DNA from: Bacillota bacterium | GTDB lineage: Bacteria > Bacillota > Sulfobacillia > Symbiobacteriales > ZC4RG38 | Reading direction: 5' to 3' | DNA length: 33,988 nt | NCBI GenBank assembly: GCA_021890795.1 | Contig: JAKKUO010000021.1 | Location: forward strand, 1-33,988 | In this document: positions 17,072-23,553 of the stretch, piece after piece | Position numbering within the stretch: position 1 is the first letter of the stretch | Layout of the letters: every line of letters starts with the position of its first letter | Notes under the pieces: model-generated | Database searches by the model: none | Told to the model about the DNA's origin: nothing | The model's input: the letters and a program-made list of their open reading frames with translations, nothing else | Program-made: the position numbers and the translations under genes

Positions 17072-18331
17072 GTGGATCTCGTCTGTCCTCGTTGCGGCAG
17101 CGCCTGGCCCCTGGCCTCCGGGGTCTGGCGCTGCTCCTGCGGTTCGCCCCTCGACCTCCGCCTGACGCCGGTGCTGGACCCCGGGGCCATCCGCCAGGGG
17201 CCGCGGAACCTCTGGCGGTACGCCGGGGCGCTGCCGCCGGTGGAGCCCCGGTATCGGGTCAGTCTGGGGGAGGTCCTGACCCCCCTGGTGCCGGCGGACT
17301 GGGGCGGACGGCCGGTGCTCTTCAAGGTGGACTACCTTTTCCCCACCGGCTCCTACAAGGACCGGGGGACCGGGGTGATGGTGAGCGCCCTCCGGGCCGC
17401 CGGGGTGGCCGAGGTGGTGGAGGACTCCTCCGGCAACGCCGGGGCGTCCCTGGCCGCTTACTGCGCCCGGGCGGGAATCCGGTGCACCGTCTATGTGCCG
17501 GCGGCGGCCTCGCCGGCCAAACTGATCCAGATCCAGGCCTACGGCGCCCGGGTGGTGCGGGTGCCGGGGCCCCGGGCGGAGGCGACCCGGGCCGCGCAGA
17601 AGGCCGCGGCCACCCGGTTCTACGCCAGCCACAACTGGAATCCCCTTTTCCTGCACGGAATGAAGACCCTGGCCTTCGAGATCTGGGAGCAGCTGGGGTG
17701 GCAGGCGCCCGGGGCCGTGGTCTTCCCCTGCGGTTTCGGCAGCCTGCTCCTGGGGTGTTACCTGGGCTTTCAGGACCTCCGGCGGGCCGGGGCCATCTCG
17801 CGGCTCCCCCGGCTGTACCCGGTGCAGGCGGCCGCCTGCGCCCCCCTCTACCGGGCCTGGGTCCGCCGGGAGGCCGGGGAGGGCAGGTCCCCCGCCCCGG
17901 AACTGGGACCGGAGCTGGCGCCGACCGGGGAGGAGGGGGCGACGGACGCCGGCCCGACCCTGGCGGAAGGGATCGCCGCGGCCCAGCCGGTGCGGCTGCC
18001 CCAGATGCTGGCGGCGGTGGCGGAGAGCGGCGGGGCGGTTCTGGCGGTGACGGAGGCGGAGATTCGGGCAGGGCTTGAGGCGCTGAGCGCCCGGGGCTTT
18101 TACGTCGAACCCACCTCAGCGGTGGTCGCCGCCGGCCTGGACCGGCTGGAGGCGGCCGGGCTTCTCGACCGGGACGGTCCGGTGGTGGCGGTGCTCACCG
18201 GCAGCGGCCTCAAGGCGACGGATACCCTCCTCCGCCTGGGCGTCTCACCGGCGGAGCCGGGGGCCGAGCCTCCGGGCCCGGGGCAGCCGGCAGGACCGGC
18301 GAACCCCGGGCCGGCCGGGGAGCGTCAGTAG
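17072..18331 (+). CDS. thrC: Threonine synthase-like PLP-dependent enzyme
   Basis: A fold type II pyridoxal-phosphate enzyme, most likely threonine synthase (O-phosphohomoserine to threonine). The N-terminus carries a rubredoxin-like zinc knuckle (C5, C8, C21, C23) seen in many prokaryotic threonine synthases. PLP would bind K96 in TGSYKDRGTG; the phosphate-binding loop SSGNAGAS and FPCGFGSLLLG follow. A Pro/Glu-rich insertion of about 30 residues (GEGRSPAPELGPELAPTGEE region) precedes PTLAEGIAAAQPVR. GTG at 17072 is placed by GGGAGG at 17057-17062; it is 17 bases after rodA and probably co-transcribed. 419 residues. Substrate is inferred; a threonine dehydratase/synthase relative cannot be excluded. 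Confidence 0.85.
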   Translation: MDLVCPRCGSAWPLASGVWRCSCGSPLDLRLTPVLDPGAIRQGPRNLWRYAGALPPVEPRYRVSLGEVLTPLVPADWGGRPVLFKVDYLFPTGSYKDRGTGVMVSALRAAGVAEVVEDSSGNAGASLAAYCARAGIRCTVYVPAAASPAKLIQIQAYGARVVRVPGPRAEATRAAQKAAATRFYASHNWNPLFLHGMKTLAFEIWEQLGWQAPGAVVFPCGFGSLLLGCYLGFQDLRRAGAISRLPRLYPVQAAACAPLYRAWVRREAGEGRSPAPELGPELAPTGEEGATDAGPTLAEGIAAAQPVRLPQMLAAVAESGGAVLAVTEAEIRAGLEALSARGFYVEPTSAVVAAGLDRLEAAGLLDRDGPVVAVLTGSGLKATDTLLRLGVSPAEPGAEPPGPGQPAGPANPGPAGERQ

Positions 18332-18358
18332 CAGTGACAGCAGCGGCTCTATCTCACC

Positions 18359-20179
18359 ATGCGGAGACGGGAGGCGGTTCCTCTGAAGCGGGTACCCAAG
18401 CGGGAAGAGATTCCGGAGCAGTATCGGTGGGACCTGGAGCGGATCTTCCCCAGCGACGAGGCCTGGGAGCAGGAGTACCAGGCGGTGGAGAGCCTCATCC
18501 CGCGGCTGCAGGCCTACCAGGGCACCCTGGCCCAGTCCGCGGCCCGGCTCCTGGAGTGCCTCCGGCTCCGGGACGAGATCGGCCAGCGGGTGGAGACCCT
18601 GTACGCCTATGCCTCCATGCGCAAGGACGAGGACAACACCGTCGCCCGGTACCAGGCCCTCCATGACCGCGCGGTAGGGCTTTACAGCCGGGCGACCGCG
18701 GCCATGGCCTTCATCCGGCCGGAGATCCTGGCGATCCCCGATGACCGGCTGGAGCAGTTCCTGGCCGAGGAGCCGGGCCTGGCCGTCTACCGCTTCCACC
18801 TGGAGGACATCCGCCGGGAGCGGGAGCATGTCCGCAGCCCGGAGGTGGAGGCCCTCCTGGCCCAGGCGGCGGAGATCGCCCACAGCCCCGCGATCATCTT
18901 CAGCATGCTCGACAACGCGGACATAAAGTTCCCCACGGTCCGGGACGAAGAGGGCAACGAGGTGGAGCTGACCAAAGGGCGCTACCTCCGGCTGATGGAG
19001 AGCCAGGACCGGCGGGTGCGGCGGGATGCCTTCATGGCCCTGTACGGAACCTACCGGAAGTACATCAACACCCTCGCCGCCAGCCTGGCCGCCAGCGTCA
19101 AAAAGGACGTCTTCTACGCCCGGGCCCGGAACTACCGCTCCTCCCTGGAGGCGGCCCTCTTCCGGGATAACATCCCGGTCTCGGTCTACCACAACCTGAT
19201 CGCCACGGTTCGGAAGAACCTGCCGGTGCTCCACCGGTACATGGCGGTGCGCAAGCGCCTCCTGGGCCTGGATGAGCTCCACATGTACGACATCTACGTC
19301 CCCCTGGTGCGGGGCGTGGACCGGAAGATCCCATACGAGGAGGCGGCGGAGACCGTCGCCGCGGCCCTGGCCCCCCTGGGGGAGGAGTACGTGAGCGCCC
19401 TCCGGGAGGGGCTGCGCTCCCGGTGGATCGACGTCTACGAGACCGCGGGCAAGACCAGCGGGGCGTACAGTGGCGGGGCCTACACGACGGCACCGTACAT
19501 CCTCCTGAACTACCAGGAGAACGTGGACAGCATGTACACCCTGGCCCACGAGCTGGGCCACTCCCTGCACTCCTACTTCACCCGCCGGAGCCAACCTTAT
19601 GTTTACGGTGATTACACCATCTTCGTGGCCGAGGTGGCCTCCACCCTGAACGAGGCCCTGCTGACCGAGTACCTCCTCCGGAACACCGATGACCCGCAGC
19701 TCAGGCGGTACATCGTGAACCACCAGGTGGAGACCATCCGGACCACCCTCTTCCGCCAGACCATGTTCGCGGAGTTCGAGCTGGCGATCCACGAGCAGGT
19801 GGAACGGGGCGAGGCCCTCACCGCGGAGTCCCTCTGTGCTCTGTACAAGGAGCTGAACGAGGCCTACCACGGCCCCGAGATGGTGGTGGACGAAGAGATC
19901 GCTCTGGAGTGGGCCCGGATCCCCCACTTCTACCGGGCGTTCTACGTCTACCAGTACGCGACGGGGATCAGCGCGGCGATGGCCCTGGCCCGGCAGATCC
20001 TGTCCGAAGGCCGGCCGGCGGTGGAGCGGTACCTGGAGTTCCTCCGCAGCGGCTCGTCGGATTACTCCATTCACCTTCTGCGCCGGGCCGGGGTGGACAT
20101 GACCAGCCCCGAACCGGTGCAGGCGGCCATCGACCACTTCGCCCGGCTGGTGGAGGATCTGGCGGCCGGTGCCACCTAG
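18359..20179 (+). CDS. pepF: Oligoendopeptidase F (M3 family zinc peptidase)
   Basis: A cytoplasmic metallopeptidase cleaving short peptides. The zinc motif HELGHSLHSYF begins at residue 397, with the second-sphere FVAEVASTLNEALLTEYLL downstream supplying the glutamate ligand. The N-terminal helical domain (REEIPEQYRWDLERIFPSDEAW) and GAYSGGAY are typical of PepF/M3B. At 606 residues it is full length. The ATG at 18359 lacks a ribosome site; a CTG at 18383 lies 8 nt after GGGAGG (18369-18374) and would start at KRVPKREEIPEQY, close to the usual family start, so the true start may be non-ATG. It is followed by a strong hairpin. Confidence 0.95.
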   Translation: MRRREAVPLKRVPKREEIPEQYRWDLERIFPSDEAWEQEYQAVESLIPRLQAYQGTLAQSAARLLECLRLRDEIGQRVETLYAYASMRKDEDNTVARYQALHDRAVGLYSRATAAMAFIRPEILAIPDDRLEQFLAEEPGLAVYRFHLEDIRREREHVRSPEVEALLAQAAEIAHSPAIIFSMLDNADIKFPTVRDEEGNEVELTKGRYLRLMESQDRRVRRDAFMALYGTYRKYINTLAASLAASVKKDVFYARARNYRSSLEAALFRDNIPVSVYHNLIATVRKNLPVLHRYMAVRKRLLGLDELHMYDIYVPLVRGVDRKIPYEEAAETVAAALAPLGEEYVSALREGLRSRWIDVYETAGKTSGAYSGGAYTTAPYILLNYQENVDSMYTLAHELGHSLHSYFTRRSQPYVYGDYTIFVAEVASTLNEALLTEYLLRNTDDPQLRRYIVNHQVETIRTTLFRQTMFAEFELAIHEQVERGEALTAESLCALYKELNEAYHGPEMVVDEEIALEWARIPHFYRAFYVYQYATGISAAMALARQILSEGRPAVERYLEFLRSGSSDYSIHLLRRAGVDMTSPEPVQAAIDHFARLVEDLAAGAT

Positions 20180-20206
20180 GGCGTTGTACCGCCCCGAACT
20201 CGGTTC

Positions 20207-20234
20207 CAACCCCTGCCCCTGTGGGCAGGGGTTG
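20207..20234 (+). terminator. Strong 12-bp hairpin terminator after pepF
   Basis: CAACCCCTGCCC (20207-20218) is perfectly complementary to 20223-20234 with the tetraloop CTGT. The following bases (TATCAATTGT) are T-containing but not a clean U-tract. It likely ends the rodA-thrC-pepF transcript. Confidence 0.75.
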
Positions 20235-20269
20235 TATCAATTGTACAAGGTCTCGGGTACGCGCCCGAG
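20232..20269 (+). promoter_or_regulatory. TTGTA-N7-TACAA element and small hairpin upstream of the CodY-like gene
   Basis: TTGTATCAATTGTACAA at 20232-20248 has inverted arms TTGTA/TACAA and contains the palindrome TTGTACAA also found twice in the valS leader. A 6-bp hairpin (CTCGGG/CCCGAG) follows at 20252-20269. The rest of the gap up to 20390 is locally AT-richer (TTTATAAAG near 20290) and may hold the promoter, but no convincing -35/-10 pair is seen. Confidence 0.4.
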
Positions 20270-20390
20270 GCAGCCCAAGAGGAAATCAGTTTATAAAGTA
20301 GGTCAAATACATCTTTCGGGTCTACAAGCCGTCCGGCTATGGTGTAAACGAGGAGCCAGCGGGATTCCTGGCAGAGGGAGGGTCTGCCGG

Positions 20391-21032
20391 ATGGCTGTAG
20401 TTGCAGTGTTGGAACTGGACTTGCTCCGTGCGGTGCGGGAGCTGCGCGCGGCGTTTCTGGCCGGGCTGCACCCCGACACCGATGGCCTGCTGGATGCTCT
20501 GGCACGGCTCACGGGGAGCGCGGTGATGTGGTGGCCTGGGGCCGGGTCCCAGCCGCCCAACCAGCTGGGTAACGATGAAACCCTGGTGGTCCCGGTGGAG
20601 AAGGACGGCCGGCAGCTCGGGGCGCTCCTGCTCACCCGGGCGGAGAAGCCCTACGGGGAAGCGGAGCAGCTTCTGGCTGAGCACGTCGCGGCGCTGCTGG
20701 CGGTGCTCCAGGCAGCGGCGGAGCGGCAGCAGCAGGCCGCGGACGAGGGCGCCCGGCAGGCTGCCCGCCTGGCAGCGGGGAGCCTCTCGGAGACCGAGCG
20801 GCAGGGGATGATGGCCCTGCTGGCCGAGTACAAGGGCCCCATGACCGTCCGACTCAAGGAGGTCGCGGCCCGGGCTGGCGTCCATCCCAGCGCGCTGGTC
20901 CAGGCCCTGGCCAAGCTCCGGGCGGCAGGGGTCATCACCGCGGTCTCCCGGGGCCGGCGGGGAGTCCACGTCACCGTCCTCAACCCCTGGCTGTTGGAGG
21001 AACTCCGACCGGCGGCGGTCCGGCGGGGCTAA
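20391..21032 (+). CDS. CodY-like transcriptional regulator with shortened GAF region
   Basis: The C-terminal 85 residues align by eye with CodY of B. subtilis. SLSETERQGMMALLAEY (131-147) corresponds to the CodY linker SLSYSELEAIEHIFEEL. LKEVAARAGVHPSALVQALAKLRAAGVI (155-182) corresponds to its winged helix, and the end VTVLNPWLLEEL to its final strand. Before this, VVPVEKDGRQLGALLLTRAEKPYGEAEQLLAEHVAAL (66-102) matches the last part of the CodY GAF domain. The product is 213 residues against about 259 for CodY, and the missing part is the N-terminal GAF segment that in CodY binds branched-chain amino acids. ATG at 20391 follows GGGAGGG (20376-20382). It likely binds DNA; ligand and targets are unknown. 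Confidence 0.8.
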   Translation: MAVVAVLELDLLRAVRELRAAFLAGLHPDTDGLLDALARLTGSAVMWWPGAGSQPPNQLGNDETLVVPVEKDGRQLGALLLTRAEKPYGEAEQLLAEHVAALLAVLQAAAERQQQAADEGARQAARLAAGSLSETERQGMMALLAEYKGPMTVRLKEVAARAGVHPSALVQALAKLRAAGVITAVSRGRRGVHVTVLNPWLLEELRPAAVRRG

Positions 21033-21089
21033 GGGCCTCGCCGGACTGCCCCATCTGGCCCCCGGAATTTCCCAGGAGGGGAAAGGAGC

Positions 21090-21131
21090 AAGAAAAGTGA
21101 AATCAGGCGAGCCCCTTGGGCCTCGCCTGAT
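21090..21131 (-). terminator. Terminator of the Gly/Ala-rich gene
   Basis: ATCAGGCGAG (21102-21111) is complementary to CTCGCCTGAT (21122-21131). Read on the minus strand the stem is followed by TTCACTTTTCTT, a U-rich tail, so it fits an intrinsic terminator for the leftward gene, 27 bases past its stop. It may also stop rightward transcription from the CodY-like gene. Confidence 0.65.
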
Positions 21132-21157
21132 ATCGCGTGTGCGCAACCCGATGGAGC

Positions 21158-21766
21158 CTACCCCATGCCCTGGGTAAGGCTGCCGGCGCTGCCCCCGGCC
21201 GCCCCCAGCTGGGTAAGCCCAGACTGGACTGCGGCCTGGTGGTTCTCCTGATTCCGGTACTGCCGGTAGGTGGGGCTGCCCTCGGCGTAGGACTGGGCCG
21301 CGCCGTAACCTGCGGTCAGGCCCCCGGAGACGGCTCCGGTGCTCGCGACCGTGCCGGTGCCGAAACCGGCGCCCAGGCTGCCGGCCCCGGCGCCGTAACG
21401 GGCGCCTGCCCCGCCGAAGGCCCCGGCACCGCTGAGCTGACCGGTGGCGAAGCCGCCGCCGCTGGTGCCGGCGAGAAGCCCACTGGTGGGCGACTGGTAG
21501 GCGCCCGCCGTGAGGCCGACTCCGCCAAAGCCCGTGGCCCCGGCGGCTCCGGTGGCCATGCGGGCGGCCCCGCCGGCCGTACCGCCCATACCGGCGGCCC
21601 CGGCGGCTGCACTGCCCATGCCCCCGGCTCCAGCGCCCTGGCCACCCTGGAACTGGACCTTCAGCGGTACCCCGCCAAAGCCGAGGGTGCCTTGCAGACC
21701 CTGGCCCGTGCTACCAGCCGTGAAGTTGCCCCCTGCGCCTCCGGCCTGGGTGGACTGGTTGTGCAT
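21158..21766 (-). CDS. Gly/Ala-rich low-complexity protein of unknown function
   Basis: A 202-residue product dominated by glycine and alanine with scattered Phe, Tyr, Ser and Thr. It contains recurring GAGA, GGAG, GFGG and TAG/TGA-type short units through about residues 8-165. The N-terminus begins MHNQSTQAGGAGGNFTAG, and a more ordinary C-terminus follows (SPTYRQYRNQENHQAAVQSG). No signal peptide, membrane helix or known domain is seen. It is taken as a real gene because GGAGGTGA lies 6 nt before the ATG at 21766 and a U-tailed hairpin follows its stop. It is divergent from the PerR/Fur-like gene. Glycine-rich proteins of this kind occur among spore-coat and surface proteins, but that role is only a guess. 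The longer frame starting at 21868 lacks a ribosome site. Confidence 0.6.
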   Translation of the reverse strand: MHNQSTQAGGAGGNFTAGSTGQGLQGTLGFGGVPLKVQFQGGQGAGAGGMGSAAAGAAGMGGTAGGAARMATGAAGATGFGGVGLTAGAYQSPTSGLLAGTSGGGFATGQLSGAGAFGGAGARYGAGAGSLGAGFGTGTVASTGAVSGGLTAGYGAAQSYAEGSPTYRQYRNQENHQAAVQSGLTQLGAAGGSAGSLTQGMG

Positions 21767-21972
21767 TGCAGTCACCTCCGCAAACTGGTGAACCGGACCC
21801 GTCTTTAGTCTCCCCCGGCAGCCGGTTTTCCCGCTTCGTAAACTGTGGCCAGCACTGGAGGTCCGCACCAGGGGCGCCGGCTCCTGGCGAACGGGCGGCC
21901 GCCCGCTCAGGGACTCTTCCGGGAGGACCCGCCGGGGGCGGAGGGAACGGGTGGGGCCAGGGGGATACCGCC

Positions 21973-22016
21973 TTGACAGGGATCGTGGGGCCGTCTATCT
22001 TAGAATTAGTCTAAGA
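21973..22016 (+). promoter_or_regulatory. Promoter with overlapping PerR/Fur-like palindrome
   Basis: TTGACA (21973-21978), 17 bases, then TATCTT (21996-22001) form a good promoter for the Fur-family gene. Over the -10 and start point lies a perfect palindrome, TCTTAGA (21998-22004), 5 bases, TCTAAGA (22010-22016). Its inner 15 bases TTAGAATTAGTCTAA (22000-22014) resemble the 7-1-7 PerR box (TTATAATNATTATAA). Autorepression is likely. The rest of the gap 21767-22078 shows no promoter I can name for the leftward gene. Confidence 0.7.
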
Positions 22017-22078
22017 CTCATTCTCAACACGCGCCACGGGTCCGCGGCAGCGGCCACCCGGACAAGGGGGGATGAACG

Positions 22079-22528
22079 ATGGCCGGTACCGGACAGCTCC
22101 GGCTGACGGCCCAACGCCGGGCGGTACTGGAGGTGGTGCGGGCGGCCCGGGACCATCCGACCGCGGCGATGATCTACCACCGGGTCCGGCAGCGCCACCC
22201 GGGGATCGCCTACGCTACCGTCTACAACGCCCTGAACTACCTGGTCCGGATGGGTCAGGTCCGGGAGCTCAGGTTTGGCGACGGGGCGAGCCGATACGAC
22301 GGCCGCATCGAGCCACACCTCCACGTGATCTGCATCCAGTGCGGCGCACTGGATGAAGCCGACCTGACCCTGCCGGAGGAGCTGGTGAACGCAGCGGAAC
22401 AGGCAACGGGCTATACCTTTGAGACACCCATCGTCCAGGTCTTCGGACTCTGTCCCTCCTGCCGGGAAGAGGCCCGGGCGACGAAGGAGACCAAGGAGCG
22501 GCAAGAGACCACCGACTCCTCCGGTTAG
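22079..22528 (+). CDS. Fur family metalloregulator, PerR-like
   Basis: A dimeric metal-dependent repressor of the Fur superfamily, 149 residues. The winged helix is at about 5-65 (TAQRRAVLEVV, HPTAAMIYHRV, YATVYNALNYL). The structural zinc site is C85-x-x-C88 and C125-x-x-C128. Regulatory metal ligands corresponding to B. subtilis PerR are H26, D74, H80, H82, and D92 or E93. GDGASRYDGRIEPHLHVICIQCG is closer to PerR ([23 protein letters not shown]) than to Fur, and D74 is the residue linked to iron/peroxide sensing in PerR, while E93 at the last ligand position is Fur-like. ATG at 22079 follows AAGGGGGG. It converges on the SufR-like gene, their stop codons overlapping. Confidence 0.9.
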   Translation: MAGTGQLRLTAQRRAVLEVVRAARDHPTAAMIYHRVRQRHPGIAYATVYNALNYLVRMGQVRELRFGDGASRYDGRIEPHLHVICIQCGALDEADLTLPEELVNAAEQATGYTFETPIVQVFGLCPSCREEARATKETKERQETTDSSG

Positions 22529-23280
22529 TCTACCCAGACCTGCCCGTCCAGTCGGGCGGGGACCCCGGTGGGGACGCTGTAGACGCACCGCCGGTCGCCC
22601 CGGGGCAGGGAGGCCTCCGCGTGGACCTGGGCTGCGGGGAGGCATTCCTCGGCAAGCCCCTGCACCATCCCCTGGCAGAGGTGGCAGACGTACTCCGGGT
22701 GCCGCAGAGCGACCTCCCGGAAGCCGCAGTTGCTGAAGATGAGGGAGACGTCGCCGTCCGTCCCGGCCACCACTTCAACGCCCACCCCGTGGGCGCCCAG
22801 CAGCCGGGCGGTGGCTTCCAGGAGCTGCCAGGGGCTGGGCCGGGAGGCGTCTCCGGTCAGGGTCTGGAGTGCCTCCTGGGCCATCCGGCGCCCGTACGCC
22901 CGCCCCACCTGGGTCAGAACCGGGAGAGCCTCGTCCCCCATCTGGGCCAGCGCTTCGGAGAGCAGGTCCGAGAGCAGCCGGTAGTCCCGGGCCGGGACTG
23001 TCACGCTCACCGCCTGGCCGGTGGGCGAGTAGGTGTGCACGGGCCTGCCGCCTCGGCCGGTCTTCTCGGCCCGGCTGGTCAGCAGCCCGATGTCCGCGAG
23101 TTTCGTGAGGTGCATCCGGGCCACGTTCGGGTGGAGGCCAAACCGGCGGGCGATCTCCTGGGCCGTGACGGAGCCCCGTTCCGACTGGAGGATGTACTGG
23201 TAGATCCGGTAGCGGGTGGGATCGCCGAGCACGGCGGCCACCTTGAGCGGATCCTGGGTCTGGGTCACGACTCCTTCCAC
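22525..23280 (-). CDS. SufR-like iron-sulfur transcriptional regulator
   Basis: A 251-residue helix-turn-helix regulator. The ArsR/DeoR-like winged helix is at about 10-85 (DPTRYRIYQYILQ, TAQEIARRFGLHPNVARMHLTKLADIGLL, GRGGRPVHTYSPT). The C-terminal half has cysteines C185 (SNCGF), C199 and C202 (YVCHLCQ), C213 and C232 (RRCVYS), in the spacing of SufR proteins, which hold a [4Fe-4S] cluster and repress suf when the cluster is present. It is divergent from sufC, which is the expected position. The TAA stop shares TTAG with the TAG of the Fur-like gene (22525-22528). GTG at 23280 has a poor ribosome site; GTG at 23268, 8 nt after GAGGTGG, is a good alternative and would remove four residues. 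Confidence 0.85.
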   Translation of the reverse strand: MEGVVTQTQDPLKVAAVLGDPTRYRIYQYILQSERGSVTAQEIARRFGLHPNVARMHLTKLADIGLLTSRAEKTGRGGRPVHTYSPTGQAVSVTVPARDYRLLSDLLSEALAQMGDEALPVLTQVGRAYGRRMAQEALQTLTGDASRPSPWQLLEATARLLGAHGVGVEVVAGTDGDVSLIFSNCGFREVALRHPEYVCHLCQGMVQGLAEECLPAAQVHAEASLPRGDRRCVYSVPTGVPARLDGQVWVD

Positions 23281-23297
23281 CTCGCTCGATCAGGCCA

Positions 23298-23317
23298 GAC
23301 CACCGGCACCGGTGGTC
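23298..23317. promoter_or_regulatory. 20-bp palindrome, candidate SufR-like operator
   Basis: GACCACCGG (23298-23306), CA, CCGGTGGTC (23309-23317) is a perfect inverted repeat just upstream of the SufR-like gene. The half-site CCGGTGGTC occurs again at 23468-23476 in the suf leader, on the far side of the divergent promoters. Binding by the SufR-like protein is inferred. Confidence 0.5.
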
Positions 23318-23360
23318 ACGGGGGTAGGTTGCCCCCCGGATTCGTTCCATGGTACATTCC

Positions 23361-23366
23361 ATTATA
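23361..23366 (-). promoter_or_regulatory. -10 element of the SufR-like gene
   Basis: On the minus strand a perfect TATAAT occupies 23366-23361 in an otherwise AT-rich pocket. The -35 region at 23389-23384 (TACCCA) is poor, as is usual for activator-dependent or weak promoters. The start point would be near 23354, about 75 bases before the gene. Confidence 0.5.
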
Positions 23367-23402
23367 TCGTTTCTCGTTTCCGTTGGGTACCGGTTTGCAC
23401 TG

Positions 23403-23432
23403 TTGACATAGTGGAAACCGGGCAAATACAAT
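23403..23432 (+). promoter_or_regulatory. Promoter of the suf operon
   Basis: TTGACA (23403-23408), 18 bases, TACAAT (23427-23432). The predicted start lies near 23439, within GGAGTGAGACTCATTTGC. TGAGACTCA there is a short palindrome sharing GACTCATT with the sequence just after the PerR-like box upstream of the Fur-like gene (22015-22022). The 120-base leader also has a 7-bp hairpin ACCAGGC/GCCTGGT (23478-23497). Confidence 0.8.
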
Positions 23433-23553
23433 GGGAGTGAGACTCATTTGCACCAGGACCGGTTTGCCCGGTGGTCGACCAGGCAGCATGGCCTGGTATT
23501 TCCATGACCAGACTTGTGAATAGCACAGTTCAGGAAGGAAAGGGGACGGCGCT

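Noticed and set aside
21097-21177. Short GTG frame of 26 residues behind GGAGGGGAAAGGAG
   Set aside because: The ribosome-like sequence is good, but the frame runs through the terminator hairpin and the 3' end of the opposite gene, and the peptide looks random.
21137-21808. Plus-strand frame opposite the Gly/Ala-rich gene
   Set aside because: No ribosome site and Gly/Ala/Pro mixture typical of a shadow; the minus strand has both a ribosome site and a terminator.
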